A DNA stretch of 64,000 nucleotides from Liminaster sp045576355 (GCA_045576355.1 JAZNGG010000043.1:11594-75593); one strand, 5' to 3'; positions 35,358-45,459 are shown, counted from the stretch's first letter. Numbers and translations are program-made. Notes: generated by a model not told the origin, from the letters alone.

Positions 35358-36485
35358 ATGATAGTTCGTACATTGCAACAGCGTATAGAGGAAAACTTGT
35401 TTAAAGGCAAGGCTATCATTGTGATTGGTGCTCGTCAGGTGGGTAAAAGTACTCTGTTTAAGCAAATCGTAAATCAGCGGGAAGAGAATGTGCTTTCTCT
35501 CAATTGCGATGAGCCTGAGGTGAAAGAGATGTTGAGTGATATCAATGCGTCTGAACTAAAGATGCTCATTGGTAATCATCGCATAGTAATGATAGATGAG
35601 GCACAGCGAGTTAAGGAAATCGGAATGACACTCAAGCGTATTACAGACAATTTTCCTGATGTACAATTGATGGTGACAGGGTCTTCTTCGTTTGAATTGC
35701 AGGATCGTTTAAACGAACCTCTTACCGGATGTAAGTATGAGTATCATCTATACCCTATATCAACACACGAATTATTGGAGGATGGAGGTCTCTTGGCGGT
35801 AAAACAATCATTGGAAGCTCGCCTTATCTATGGCTCATATCCAGATGTTATCAATCATACAGATGAGGCTAAAGAATTGATAATGAATATCGCCGGGAGC
35901 TATCTCTACAAAGATTTGCTTGCGTTGGAAGATATACGTCGTCCTGTTCTTTTGGAAAAACTATTGATAGCATTGGCCTTACAAGTTGGAAGTGAGGTGT
36001 CGTATAACGAGTTGGCACAGACTATAGGGTCGGACAGCAAAACGGTGGAGAAGTATATAGATTTGCTGGAGAAGTATTATATCATATTCCGTCTCAATGC
36101 GTTTAACCGGAATTTGCGTAATGAATTGAAGAAAAGTAAGAAGGTGTATTTTTATGATAATGGTATTCGCAATGCGATTATTCAAAACTTTGCACCACTC
36201 GCATTGCGCAATGATGCTGGTGCATTGTGGGAAAACTTTTTTATCAGCGAGCGTATCAAGGCGAATGAATATGCCGGTCGATATGTGAGGAGTTATTTTT
36301 GGCGCACTACAGATCAGCACGGGATTGACTATATCGAAGAGGGGGATGGTGTGTTTACGACATTTGAAATGAAATGGAATCCTCGCCGACAAATGGTGAA
36401 ACTACCTGCAATATTTCAGAAAACCTATCCGGTAAAGCAAATGGCTGTAGTGACACCTGATAATTATCTCGAGTGGCTGAATTAA
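35358..36485 (+). CDS. AAA ATPase with DUF4143 domain
   Basis: The 375-residue protein has an N-terminal AAA domain with Walker A GARQVGKST (about 24-32), Walker B MIDEAQR and sensor VTGSSSFEL, and a C-terminal DUF4143 domain (about 185-330) that includes a winged-helix part (SYNELAQTIGSDSKTVEKYI) and a nuclease-like fold. These proteins are numerous in Bacteroidales and archaea, and their role is unsettled (ATP-dependent DNA-binding or defence-like suggestions). A perfect promoter lies just upstream, with repeated operator-like sites. Confidence 0.88.
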   Translation: MIVRTLQQRIEENLFKGKAIIVIGARQVGKSTLFKQIVNQREENVLSLNCDEPEVKEMLSDINASELKMLIGNHRIVMIDEAQRVKEIGMTLKRITDNFPDVQLMVTGSSSFELQDRLNEPLTGCKYEYHLYPISTHELLEDGGLLAVKQSLEARLIYGSYPDVINHTDEAKELIMNIAGSYLYKDLLALEDIRRPVLLEKLLIALALQVGSEVSYNELAQTIGSDSKTVEKYIDLLEKYYIIFRLNAFNRNLRNELKKSKKVYFYDNGIRNAIIQNFAPLALRNDAGALWENFFISERIKANEYAGRYVRSYFWRTTDQHGIDYIEEGDGVFTTFEMKWNPRRQMVKLPAIFQKTYPVKQMAVVTPDNYLEWLN

Positions 36486-36542
36486 TTAAAATAGATCAGT
36501 TTTTTTGAAGTTTCAGTTTTTTTGAGGCAAATGATCGCCATG

Positions 36543-37220
36543 TCAAGACTCTTCCTTGGTATAGGCGATGGCGCGGTTGATGTATTGCAAGAAGGGTTGT
36601 GTGGATCTGAAAAGTTCTGCCACGCGCCGGGGCAGATGGTCGGATAGCATGAAGTCTTGGTCCGGAATGTGACAGAGACAAAAGTTCCGTAGGCGGATAT
36701 ACTCCTCGTAGGGGGTGCCATCGGGAAAGCCTTTGGGATTGCGTTTTAGCGTTTCATCCCGGTCAAGGTGGAAGAGGGGTGCCTGTCTGAGTGTCGCTTC
36801 GAAGTCGCCATCTCCATAGGCGATGTCTTCGCGCAGGATGCGCAAGGCATCGGGAGGGCAATAATAGTCGCCCGTGGCAAGCATGTGATTATCGGGATAG
36901 CCTTCGCCTCCGATACCGACATGAAAATAATATCCTGAGTAACCGGACTTTTTGCCTCCGGGATTGATGAAGGCTCCCATGTGTGTTTTGTATGGGCTCT
37001 TGTCAGCCGAGAAACGTATGTCTCGATAGATGCGATAGGTGCATTGTCGGGCAGTAAGTCCGGCTACGGATGGATCGAAACGACTGATTTCATCGATCAA
37101 TTCATCGACTATGGTGTGAAACCGGGCTTGAGCCTGTAGGTATTGTGCTTTGTGGTTGTTAAACCATGTGCGGTCGTTGTGTTGTTTTAGTTCTCGCAGA
37201 AAGTGGATAATCTCTTTCAT
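36543..37220 (-). CDS. DUF2461 family protein
   Basis: The 225-residue protein belongs to the DUF2461/TIGR02453 family: FLRELKQHNDRTWFNNHKAQY at the start, TYRIYRDIRFSADKSPYKTH in the middle, GYYFHVGIGGEGYPDNHMLA and later FPDGTPYEEYIRLRNF. It is cytoplasmic, with no signal or membrane segment. Function unknown, though the family is widespread and well conserved. It lies 24 nt downstream of the PL1 gene and may be co-transcribed with it. Confidence 0.9.
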   Translation of the reverse strand: MKEIIHFLRELKQHNDRTWFNNHKAQYLQAQARFHTIVDELIDEISRFDPSVAGLTARQCTYRIYRDIRFSADKSPYKTHMGAFINPGGKKSGYSGYYFHVGIGGEGYPDNHMLATGDYYCPPDALRILREDIAYGDGDFEATLRQAPLFHLDRDETLKRNPKGFPDGTPYEEYIRLRNFCLCHIPDQDFMLSDHLPRRVAELFRSTQPFLQYINRAIAYTKEES

Positions 37221-37244
37221 AGTTTTTCTCTTGGGTTTGGGTTT

Positions 37245-38657
37245 TTAAGGATGTGCCAGGCTGTTTATGTATCGTTCGAGATGGGTCCATCCTTCCTTAT
37301 CGGTCTGATTGCGATCTTCGGGATCATTAGGATTAAGGTCTTGAGACTTTTCCCAGTTGTCCGGCATTCCGTCATGGTCGCTGTCTGTCGGGGCCGGCAG
37401 AGACTTGAGCTCGGGCCAACCTCCTACGTCGTTTTGAGAGTCGATGATGCCACATTTTTGTGTTGGGTCGATCAGTTTCTTCTTTTGTCTGTAAGTATTG
37501 CCTTCGAAGGTGGCACAACCTCCACGTACCTCACTGATGATGCGACTATCTACTGCATCGCGCACCGGCAGACTGGCTCCTGCATGGCGGAGCACCGTTT
37601 CGTAAGCCTCTTTAGGACTCTCCTGAGGGATGGGCATAGCAGCCCATGGTTCGTGGCGACGCACTTTGACAAGCATCTCTGCGTTGGTCTGAACACCTCC
37701 TGCCCAGTTATCGGCTGTCACTTCAGGATGTCCCTCGACATGGTTGCCTTCGATGTACCAGCTGCCATAATCCTCTTCGCTCCGATAACCGGGGTTGGCT
37801 ATGCGGTGGTGTACATCTCCACCTTGTGTTGCCGGTCCTGGCTTATAATAGTTGGCCACCATGTTGACATCGAAGCTGCCAAAAGACTTGTTTTTTACGA
37901 GTTTCTCTCCACCGTAGCAACTGTTGTACCCCCAGTTATAGAGCACGTTGTTGCGGTAGTCGTTATATCCGCCACCCGATGCAAAGCGGGGATTACGGCT
38001 CGAGTGGTGGGCGATGAGGTTGTGATGGTAGGTGGCATAATTGCTGCCCCAAATGCCTCCGAAGCCATGAGTCCCTTTGACATGATTGGAGCCGAAAAGG
38101 CTCTCTGTGATCATACACCTCTGGATGGTCACGTTCTCACACAAGTAGATGGAGAGTGTCTCATCGATGCTCCAGCTTGCAGATACATGATCGAGGATGA
38201 TGTTTTTATGTCCACGGCTGCTGATGGCGTCTGTGTCGTGTCCGGTCTCATCTCCCAGTCGTACTCGGATGTAGCGAATGATGACCTCATCTGCTCCGAT
38301 ATTGAGAGGATGTCTCTTCAGACAGATGCCGTCTCCCGGGGCTGTCTGTCCGGCGATGGTGATGTAGGGATTGCGGATGGTGAGAGGGCGCTGGAGGTCT
38401 ATCGTTCCTGAGACGCGGAAGATGACTGTGCGTGGACCTTGGGCTTCGACAGCCTCACGGAGACTGCCCGGTCCATGGTCATTGAGGTTGGTCACTTCAT
38501 AGACTACACCTCCGCGTCCGCCTTGGGTATATTTGCCGTGACCTTCGGCTGTCGGGAATGCAAGCTGACGGTCGTCGGCGGTAGAGGTTGTACATGCAGT
38601 TGTGATCAGTGTCAAAAGGAAAAGGAGGGACGTTAATAAGTTGCAGTCTTTTTTCAT
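37245..38657 (-). CDS. Secreted pectate lyase, PL1-type
   Basis: A 470-residue secreted protein with a lipoprotein-like signal (TACTTSTAD, Cys22). It has a parallel beta-helix with the PL1 features FPTAEGHGKYTQGGRGG, PGSLREAVEAQGPRTVIF, SGTIDL, DHVSASWSIDETL and HHNLIAHHSSRNPRF; the last two bear the calcium ligands and the catalytic region (SSRNPR for the usual RxPR). It would cleave pectate by beta-elimination. The C-terminus carries DSDHDGMPDNWE, a calcium-binding dockerin-like motif common in these lyases. It is followed by DUF2461 and preceded by DUF1593. Confidence 0.88.
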   Translation of the reverse strand: MKKDCNLLTSLLFLLTLITTACTTSTADDRQLAFPTAEGHGKYTQGGRGGVVYEVTNLNDHGPGSLREAVEAQGPRTVIFRVSGTIDLQRPLTIRNPYITIAGQTAPGDGICLKRHPLNIGADEVIIRYIRVRLGDETGHDTDAISSRGHKNIILDHVSASWSIDETLSIYLCENVTIQRCMITESLFGSNHVKGTHGFGGIWGSNYATYHHNLIAHHSSRNPRFASGGGYNDYRNNVLYNWGYNSCYGGEKLVKNKSFGSFDVNMVANYYKPGPATQGGDVHHRIANPGYRSEEDYGSWYIEGNHVEGHPEVTADNWAGGVQTNAEMLVKVRRHEPWAAMPIPQESPKEAYETVLRHAGASLPVRDAVDSRIISEVRGGCATFEGNTYRQKKKLIDPTQKCGIIDSQNDVGGWPELKSLPAPTDSDHDGMPDNWEKSQDLNPNDPEDRNQTDKEGWTHLERYINSLAHP

Positions 38658-38670
38658 ATCTGGTTATTAT

Positions 38671-40116
38671 TTATTTGTTTTTCGGTAGAATTGTTATGAC
38701 ATATCGCTGATAACCGGTCAAACGGGGTATGGCCATGTCGAAAGCTTCAAGGAGAATGTGTATGGTCTGAGGCTCATCGACATCGGGAGCAATGAATGAG
38801 CAGGTCGCTTTTTTCTCATCAAACTTGAGATCAACATATCCATTGTAACTTCCTGCATGCATCTGACTCCATCCTGTCCGCCAGCGTTCGATAAACTTTG
38901 CCGGATTGGCCAAAAACATCTCTTTGGTCCGACCTTTTTGTTCCCACATTTTCCCTCTAAGTTTCCATACAGACTCTATGTCAATGTTGTCTGTATCGGT
39001 GACATGGGCAGATATTATGACCTCTTTTCCGCTCTCGACCGCAAAGTCTGCTGGTGTCTCTAAACGGATCTGTGGGGCGTGATTAGCCATAGTATATTCC
39101 GGTGTGATACACCACTGGAGACGTGCCTGGAAATCATGTAAGGCATGTTCCATCCATTCCCGTATTTCTCCATATCCGGTGTCGCGCCATACGTTGCCCG
39201 TCCCACCAACACGATAAAATCTGCCTCCCCATCCTCCAAAAGAGGGGTCTTCCCAGCTGCGTAGTCCGGGACCTCCCAGACAATAGAGAAATGCCGGGGT
39301 GTCGCCCTCACTGATATAGGGTTGGCTGTAGAGTGCTCCTAATGGGTTTTTACCATTTTGCAGATAATCGTTGACATAACTCTCTGTGTTAGTCATCGTA
39401 CCGTAATCCCAACTGCCAGAGAAATGATGGTTGAGGAGTATTGTGGCTCCGGGATGCTCCTTTTCGATGTAAGGTCCGGCAGCATCTTGATACCAAATGC
39501 AGTAGAGAACAGCTTTTTGTATGGCTTTTTCATACTGATTCGGGTATTGTCGCTTTAGTTTTTCGAATGCTTTGGCTGCAGTGTTGCCCCCACCCCAACA
39601 TTGAATAATGAGTTGCCGGGGATCGTCGTCAAGTAAAAGTTCAACGATCTTGTCCGAGCCAGGTGTGTCTTCCCATAGTGTGGGGTCGATATAAACATTC
39701 TCTCCGGTATATTGAGCCTTGTAACTTTTTCCAATGTTGGGGATGTGTGTCTGATCTTCATCTCCTACGAAACAGATGCTATGCAGATAGTCTGCAGATG
39801 GATAGGCTGGGTCATGAACTTGAAGATTAGGTAATACCTCTCCATAAGCATCGATCATATTTTTTAACCAAGGGTCTTTACTCCATCCATGTCTTTGAAA
39901 ACAAGAATTTGTTTGGATGATGGCTGCAATGTCCATGTCGTTGGCATAGAGTAAGGCATGTACCATTGAACAACGGTCGTCCGTTTCTGCATCTGTCATT
40001 ATGACGACGCGTGGACGGTCATCATGCTTTTTCTCATTATCGGCATGGAGCGAAAGGTTAAAGCCGAAGAATAATCCCAAGATAAGTAGGGGGATATGGT
40101 TGTTTGCTGGTATCAT
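38671..40116 (-). CDS. DUF1593 family secreted protein (nucleoside-hydrolase-like fold)
   Basis: A 481-residue protein with a signal peptide (about 1-25). The N-terminal domain starts RVVIMTDAETDDRCSMVH, where the Asp cluster resembles the calcium site of nucleoside hydrolases, and continues in the DUF1593 pattern (IQCWGGGNTAAKAFEKL, LNHHFSGSWDYG). A beta-sandwich follows from about 365 (LETPADFAVESGKEVIISAH). The family is common next to polysaccharide lyases, and the PL1 gene is only 13 nt downstream, so a role in breaking down pectin products is likely but not shown. Confidence 0.85.
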   Translation of the reverse strand: MIPANNHIPLLILGLFFGFNLSLHADNEKKHDDRPRVVIMTDAETDDRCSMVHALLYANDMDIAAIIQTNSCFQRHGWSKDPWLKNMIDAYGEVLPNLQVHDPAYPSADYLHSICFVGDEDQTHIPNIGKSYKAQYTGENVYIDPTLWEDTPGSDKIVELLLDDDPRQLIIQCWGGGNTAAKAFEKLKRQYPNQYEKAIQKAVLYCIWYQDAAGPYIEKEHPGATILLNHHFSGSWDYGTMTNTESYVNDYLQNGKNPLGALYSQPYISEGDTPAFLYCLGGPGLRSWEDPSFGGWGGRFYRVGGTGNVWRDTGYGEIREWMEHALHDFQARLQWCITPEYTMANHAPQIRLETPADFAVESGKEVIISAHVTDTDNIDIESVWKLRGKMWEQKGRTKEMFLANPAKFIERWRTGWSQMHAGSYNGYVDLKFDEKKATCSFIAPDVDEPQTIHILLEAFDMAIPRLTGYQRYVITILPKNK

Positions 40117-40159
40117 TTTTTAGGAGTTCATATTTATTTTCATTATCCAATAATTATCC

Positions 40160-41989
40160 TTAATCCTCCGAGAAGTGTTTGAGAACTTTGCGATATGAGG
40201 TGAAGATATGGTTTTTAGAGAGCATACCGAGATACTTGCCCCCTTCGCCCAGGACGGGGAGGTTCCAGGCATTGGTGGTGTCAAAGAGATTCATTACCTC
40301 TGCCATATTCATCTTGAGATGGACCTTGGCAGGTGGACCGATCATGATGTCTCGGACGGTCATGCGATCATAGAGCCGGGGCTGGAACATGATGTTTCGG
40401 ATGTCATTGAGCGTTACGATGCCGAGAAAGCGACCATCTTCATCACAGACGGGGAAGGTGTTGTGTTCTGCTTTAGAGACGATTCGCACCAGTTCGCCTA
40501 AGGTCATGGAGGGGGCTACGACCTGATAATCCCGCTCGATGAAAGACTCCAGTTTGAGCAGCATGAGGACAGCCTTGTCCTTATGATGGGTGATGAGTTC
40601 GCCTTTGAGCGCTAAACGTCGGGTGTAGATGCTATAGGGCTCGAAAATACGGATGGTGCCATAGCTGAGTGTTGAAGCGATGAGCAGAGGAAGGAAGAGA
40701 TCAAAACGTCCGGTGAGCTCGGCGCTGAGGAAGACTCCCATCAGTGGAGCATGCATGACACCGGACATGACGGCTGCCATGCCCATGACAGCGAAGTTTT
40801 TTTCCGGGAGGAACGTGCACCAACCGGTATGATTGAGGACAAAAGCAAGGAGGAATCCGGCAAAGTTGCCCATGAAAAGGCTGGGAGCAAATGTTCCACC
40901 ACACCCGCCGCCACCATTGGTGGCAGCCGTAGCAAATGCTTTGCTTGCGAGGATGAGGAGAATGAAGAGGAGGAAAATCCAGAAATTGTCCGCCCACTCA
41001 TAGAAGAGCGATCCGGCTGCCATGCGGCTGAACTGCCCGTCATAGATGTGCTGGATCGAGGTATAACCTTCTCCATAGAGAGGTGGTAGCAAGAAGATCA
41101 AGACGCTAAGTATGGTACCTCCGATGGCAAATTTGACCCACGGGTTGCGCACCTTGCGGAAGCGATCTTCTGCCCAAAACGTACATCTGGTGAAGTAGAG
41201 AGATACGAAGCCACAGAGGATGCCGAGCAGGATGACATAGGGGATGCGTTCGGCAGAGAAACTCTCCGTATCGACAAAACTGAACATAGCTCGCGGCCCC
41301 TCAAAGATATATGCCACAGAGGCAGCTGTCACGGAGGAGATGAGCAGAGGCATGATGGAGGTAGCTGTGAGGTCGAGCATGAGTACCTCGATGGTGAAGA
41401 GTAGTCCGGCAATAGGGGCTTTGAAGATACCGGCTATACCGGCAGCAGCACCACATCCCAAGAGGATCATCAGTGTGTGCTGGTCCATGCGAAAGATGCG
41501 TCCGAGATTGGAACCAATGGCGGAGCCGGTGAGAACGATAGGAGCCTCTGCCCCGACAGAGCCACCAAAACCGATGGTTACCGAACTGGCAACAACAGAA
41601 GAGAATGTATTGTGGCGCTTGATGATGCTCTTACGCTGTGAGATGGCATAGAGGATTTTGGTCACCCCATGCCCGATGTCGTCGCGGACAATGTAACGGA
41701 CGTAGAGCCCGGCGATCAGGATGCCGACTACGGGGTAGAGCAGGTAGAGCCAGTTCTCGTCATCGCCGAAAAACGAGGTCAAGGCATGCTGGTAAGTATG
41801 AATCAGAAACTTCAATATCAATGCCATCGCCGCGCCCAAAAGTCCGGTGAGGAAAGCAAGGATGAGGACAAATTGCTGCTCTGTGAGGTGGCGCTCGCGC
41901 CACTCGACAAGCCACATCAGTCCTCGGTCATAGAGGGAAGCGAGCCGGGTAAATCCGACGTTGAGATGATGTAATAGAGGTAGGTTCAT
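40160..41989 (-). CDS. ClC-family chloride channel/antiporter with CBS domains
   Basis: The 609-residue protein has a ClC membrane domain (about 30-450, ten or more helices) with the GFGGSVGAEAP segment holding the conserved gating Glu, and GCGGTFAPSLFMG for the second selectivity segment. Two CBS domains follow (about 480-600: PSMTLGELVRIV, FLGIVTLNDIRNIMF, YLGMLSKNHIF), which usually bind nucleotides and regulate gating. It could exchange Cl- for H+. It lies 6 nt downstream of the sugar-transferase gene, so the two form one unit, although the functional link is unclear. Confidence 0.93.
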   Translation of the reverse strand: MNLPLLHHLNVGFTRLASLYDRGLMWLVEWRERHLTEQQFVLILAFLTGLLGAAMALILKFLIHTYQHALTSFFGDDENWLYLLYPVVGILIAGLYVRYIVRDDIGHGVTKILYAISQRKSIIKRHNTFSSVVASSVTIGFGGSVGAEAPIVLTGSAIGSNLGRIFRMDQHTLMILLGCGAAAGIAGIFKAPIAGLLFTIEVLMLDLTATSIMPLLISSVTAASVAYIFEGPRAMFSFVDTESFSAERIPYVILLGILCGFVSLYFTRCTFWAEDRFRKVRNPWVKFAIGGTILSVLIFLLPPLYGEGYTSIQHIYDGQFSRMAAGSLFYEWADNFWIFLLFILLILASKAFATAATNGGGGCGGTFAPSLFMGNFAGFLLAFVLNHTGWCTFLPEKNFAVMGMAAVMSGVMHAPLMGVFLSAELTGRFDLFLPLLIASTLSYGTIRIFEPYSIYTRRLALKGELITHHKDKAVLMLLKLESFIERDYQVVAPSMTLGELVRIVSKAEHNTFPVCDEDGRFLGIVTLNDIRNIMFQPRLYDRMTVRDIMIGPPAKVHLKMNMAEVMNLFDTTNAWNLPVLGEGGKYLGMLSKNHIFTSYRKVLKHFSED

Positions 41990-41995
41990 ATCGGT

Positions 41996-43486
41996 TTAAA
42001 TCCCCTTGCCGGTCAAGACGGTACGGATGGTGTAACAAATAATTTTCAGATCTACGAGCATCGAACAGTTGTCTATATACATCAAGTCATAGCGCATCCG
42101 CTCGACCATCTGGAAGAGATTGCCGGCATAGCCATATTTGACTTGTCCCCATGAGGTGATGCCGGGACGTACCTGAAAGAGTTTGGTGTAATAGGGTGCA
42201 ACCTCAATGATCTGACGGATGTAATACTCTCGCTCAGGGCGTGGTCCGACGATGCTCATGTCGCCTTTGAGGACGTTAAAAAACTGTGGAAGTTCGTCGA
42301 TGCGATATTTTCGGATGAATTGTCCGAGTGGGGTGATGCGTGGATCGCCCTCAGAGGAGAGGCGTGGTCCGTCAGACTCGGCATCGACATACATCGACCG
42401 GAATTTCCATACCTTAAACTTCTTACCGATCCTGCCGACACGTTCCTGGCTATAGAAAATCGGTCCGGGAGAGGTGCGTGGTATAAGTATGCACATCAGG
42501 AGCATCAAAGGGGAGACTAAAAGCAGGGCAAAAAGAGCAAATGTCACGTCTCCAAGACGTTTCATATTACGCTGAAAGGGGGTGAGAAATGCAGAGCCGA
42601 ACTCTTGCATCGGTATGGAGGTCAGCGAATTAGTGCGTATCAGTCCTGCCTCGATCTCCTCATCGGCTGCACGCATGCGGATCGGAACGTCGTAGGGCAT
42701 CAACTCATAGACAAGGCGATAGATCACTTTGGATGTCCGTAGGTCGGGTGCCAATAGGAAGGCATCGACTTGACGAGATGACATGATGGAGGCGAGTTGT
42801 GACATGTTGCCCAAAACGGGGATGTTGCCGATCATCTTTTTTTTGCGGTCTGCGTTCTCCGATATTGTTCCTTTCTCTCCGTCGGGGTGGATACATCCGA
42901 TGATGTGGTACTCGTTTTGCCGAGCACTATCCAACTCTTTGAGCAAGGCTCGGGCTGCTTTACCATCGCCAATGAGCAGTGTGGACCATCCGATCTCTCC
43001 TCGCTGCGCTTTGCGTCCGGAGAAGTGGGTGATGAAGTAACGGGAGATATAGACCGGCACGAAGACACAGCAAAACATGGTGAGGAGAATCTGCAAATAG
43101 GTGCGGGGACTGACATGGATGACTTTGTCAAATCCTAATAACTGGTCGTCGATGAAGTCGATGAAAGGGACATCATCGATCACAATGCTGAAAAAGAAAC
43201 AGAGTGAGCCAACTAATACGGAAAAGAAGGTCGTCTGCAACTCTTCAAGGTGGGACTTGAAGTAGGGACGGGAGTAATAACCAGAAAAGGTGAAGATACC
43301 GAGCCAAATAAATGAGGAGATGAAGATATTGCACAATACGATCCCATCACTCAGGAATTCTTCCAAAGAGCCAAAGGTCATGTGTCCCGTCACATCGTAA
43401 CGATAGACGTAGAAAACGATCCAGCCGATAGTTACCATCAGCCAGTCGCTCAAAAGATACTTGACACGTTGTCTCGTTAAATTCAT
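41996..43486 (-). CDS. Polyprenyl-phosphate sugar-1-phosphate transferase (WcaJ/CapM-like)
   Basis: A 496-residue inner-membrane protein that begins polysaccharide assembly by moving a sugar phosphate from a nucleotide sugar to the lipid carrier. It has four N-terminal helices (about 10-130), a Rossmann-like middle (about 145-280, LLIGDGKAARALLKEL), a helix near 305-330 and the catalytic C-terminal domain with SPGPIFYSQERVGRIGKKF, KFRSMYVDAE, RKYRIDELPQFFNVLKGDMS and GPRPERE. The sugar is not known. It is adjacent to ClC and Sua5-type genes instead of the 47-62 kb glycan genes. Confidence 0.92.
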   Translation of the reverse strand: MNLTRQRVKYLLSDWLMVTIGWIVFYVYRYDVTGHMTFGSLEEFLSDGIVLCNIFISSFIWLGIFTFSGYYSRPYFKSHLEELQTTFFSVLVGSLCFFFSIVIDDVPFIDFIDDQLLGFDKVIHVSPRTYLQILLTMFCCVFVPVYISRYFITHFSGRKAQRGEIGWSTLLIGDGKAARALLKELDSARQNEYHIIGCIHPDGEKGTISENADRKKKMIGNIPVLGNMSQLASIMSSRQVDAFLLAPDLRTSKVIYRLVYELMPYDVPIRMRAADEEIEAGLIRTNSLTSIPMQEFGSAFLTPFQRNMKRLGDVTFALFALLLVSPLMLLMCILIPRTSPGPIFYSQERVGRIGKKFKVWKFRSMYVDAESDGPRLSSEGDPRITPLGQFIRKYRIDELPQFFNVLKGDMSIVGPRPEREYYIRQIIEVAPYYTKLFQVRPGITSWGQVKYGYAGNLFQMVERMRYDLMYIDNCSMLVDLKIICYTIRTVLTGKGI

Positions 43487-43558
43487 CTCACAGTTTTTTA
43501 TTTATGTATCGATGTTTGTCTTATGCTTCTTCGATGATTTCATGCCTCGACTAAGGGG

Positions 43559-44119
43559 TCAGCGGATGACTTGTATTAGGCCGCCATCACCCAGTTTGAT
43601 GATGCCGGAGGGTGTGGGTAGGGTTTTCTCGTCTTGTCGGAGAGGGACAATGAAGTCCACAGCTGCCTTGATCTCCTCTGAGATTTCAGCATAACAGCGT
43701 GCTGTCGGCTCTCCGCTGATGTTGGCAGATGTGGAGACTATGGGGCGTCTCATCCCGGCACAAATCGCTTTAGAGATAGCTTCACCGGTGATGCGAATGC
43801 CGACAGAACCATCTTCTGCCATCAACTCCGGTGCCAAATTTCTCGCGCGGGGCAGAATCAGCGTGAGAGGTTTGTCTGATACCTCCCAAAGATCCCATGC
43901 AATCTCCGGTACACGATCAAAGTAGGACTCTACCCTTCCGATGGCATCGGTCAAGATTAGCATAGCCTTGCTATCCACTCGATGCTTAATCTCATAAATG
44001 CGACGTACTGCATCGCTGTTGGCTGCGTCACAACCTAACCCCCATACCGTGTCGGTCGGATATAGGATTACACCTCCTCGTCGGAGGACATCGCAGGCTT
44101 CTCGGATTATCTCTTTCAT
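43559..44119 (-). CDS. L-threonylcarbamoyladenylate synthase (Sua5/YciO/YrdC)
   Basis: The 186-residue protein makes threonylcarbamoyl-AMP, the precursor of t6A in tRNA. It has the family's KxR/SxN-type motifs: GGVILYPTDTVWGLGCDA, IYEIKHRVDSKAM, DGSVGIRIT and PIVSTSANISGEP. The length matches the YrdC-only form without the extra Sua5 domain. The product also feeds mtaB in this window (ms2t6A), which modifies the same base. Confidence 0.92.
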   Translation of the reverse strand: MKEIIREACDVLRRGGVILYPTDTVWGLGCDAANSDAVRRIYEIKHRVDSKAMLILTDAIGRVESYFDRVPEIAWDLWEVSDKPLTLILPRARNLAPELMAEDGSVGIRITGEAISKAICAGMRRPIVSTSANISGEPTARCYAEISEEIKAAVDFIVPLRQDEKTLPTPSGIIKLGDGGLIQVIR

Positions 44120-44130
44120 ATTTTTTTCTT

Positions 44131-44187
44131 TGGTTGAAAGGGTTTAAGGGCTTCGCCCTACTATGGCTGATGGCAATGGCTGATGGT
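44131..44187. repeat. Dispersed TTCGCC/ATGGC repeat, copy 5
   Basis: TTGAAAGGGTTTAAGGGCTTCGCCCTACTATGGCTGATGGCAATGG. The order is the same as in 29068-29130: G-rich TTTAAGGG, then GGGCTTCGCC, then CTATGGCTGATGGC. A pyrimidine-rich stretch follows to about 44260. Confidence 0.72.
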
Positions 44188-44271
44188 TTTTCATCTTTGC
44201 TCTTTCTCCTTTCAGTTTTCCGTTTTCACCTTCTTCCTTTTACCTTTTCTCTTTATTCTAAGTTAAATCTT

Positions 44272-45459
44272 TCAACTCCTAAATCCTTCATTGTCACTGC
44301 TGCGCTGGTAAACTGCTAAGCCAAATTTGGGCAATGAGGCGATCAGAAATTCGATCAACTGAGACTGTATGTTTTCATAAGAAACCCAAGTCGTCGTGTC
44401 TGAGAAGCAATAGATCTGAAGCGGAAGACCCTCAGCACTGGGCTGCAACTCTCTCACCATTACGATAAGGGATCCATGATTGATGTCCGGATGTTGCTGT
44501 AGGTAGCGCAACAGATAGTTTCGGAAGACCTGAAGATTGGTCATGTGTTGGGGGAGTTTTTCCTCCTCCCCTTCCGTTGGGCTTTGGAGCACAAATTCTG
44601 AGGGTAGGATACCTTGTGTCCGATAGTCTTGTAACTCCTTCTGTGTGCAGAATCGAATGGTCTGCATGTCGATGTTTACTGAACGAAATATGCGGCGACC
44701 ACCGCTCTCTTGCATTCCGCGCCAATTCTGGAAAGACTCATTGACTAGCATGTATGGGGGTATCGTGATAATGGTTTTATCCCAATTACGAACCTTGACT
44801 GTGTGTAGCGAGACATCGATAACCTCTCCGTCTGCACCGCATTTAGGCATTGAGATCCAATCTCCGGGATTCAGCATGTCATTAGCAGAGAGTTGTATGC
44901 CGGCAACAAGGCCCTTAATAGAGTCCTGAAAGATCAACATCATGACAGTTGCCATCGCGCCCAAACCGGTTATCAAGATCACTGGAGATTTGTCGATCAA
45001 GGTGCTAATCACGAAAATCACACCAAGGATGATGAAGATAATCTGTAGGGTCTGTGTGATGCCTTTCATTCGGATGCGGCTCTGATCTTGTCGGACAAAA
45101 AGATTAAAAACCGCAGAGACCAAAACACATAAAAATCTGACTACTACAGCGATGATGTAGGCGCAGAGGCAGCGCACCAAAAGGGTTTTAAACTCCCCTT
45201 CAAACACTATCGGAAGGGTAATGAGCAGAATGATCGGTGGTAAAATATTGCCAAAGGCCTTCACAAGTTTCGGGGATAACATTATGTCGTCCCATTCCGC
45301 TTTGGTCCGTCGGGTGAAACGTTTGATCGCCGGCATGATCCAATGGATAAAAATATAATTCACCAAAAGCGCTACCAGAATAATACCAAACACGATTGCC
45401 AATCGTGCCCACATCCCTAATGAAGCGATGCTGTTACTCAAATCCAACCATTCGTCCAT
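44272..45459 (-). CDS. MscS-family mechanosensitive ion channel
   Basis: The 395-residue protein has about five membrane helices in its N-terminal half (about 15-185) and then an MscS domain: GLGAMATVMMLIFQDSIKGL (pore-lining helix), AGIQLSANDMLNPGDWI and GEVIDVSLHTVKVRNWD, followed by a cytoplasmic vestibule. Such channels release solutes when membrane tension rises. It is longer than E. coli MscS (286 aa), resembling YbdG/Ynai-type proteins. A -7 box (TATCTTTG, minus strand) sits at 45590-45597. Confidence 0.92.
   Translation of the reverse strand: MDEWLDLSNSIASLGMWARLAIVFGIILVALLVNYIFIHWIMPAIKRFTRRTKAEWDDIMLSPKLVKAFGNILPPIILLITLPIVFEGEFKTLLVRCLCAYIIAVVVRFLCVLVSAVFNLFVRQDQSRIRMKGITQTLQIIFIILGVIFVISTLIDKSPVILITGLGAMATVMMLIFQDSIKGLVAGIQLSANDMLNPGDWISMPKCGADGEVIDVSLHTVKVRNWDKTIITIPPYMLVNESFQNWRGMQESGGRRIFRSVNIDMQTIRFCTQKELQDYRTQGILPSEFVLQSPTEGEEEKLPQHMTNLQVFRNYLLRYLQQHPDINHGSLIVMVRELQPSAEGLPLQIYCFSDTTTWVSYENIQSQLIEFLIASLPKFGLAVYQRSSDNEGFRS

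Noticed and set aside
37203..38411. Long open frame of 402 codons on the plus strand
   Set aside because: It lies fully antisense to the PL1 lyase gene, has no recognisable domain and Cys/Val-rich composition typical of an antisense shadow.
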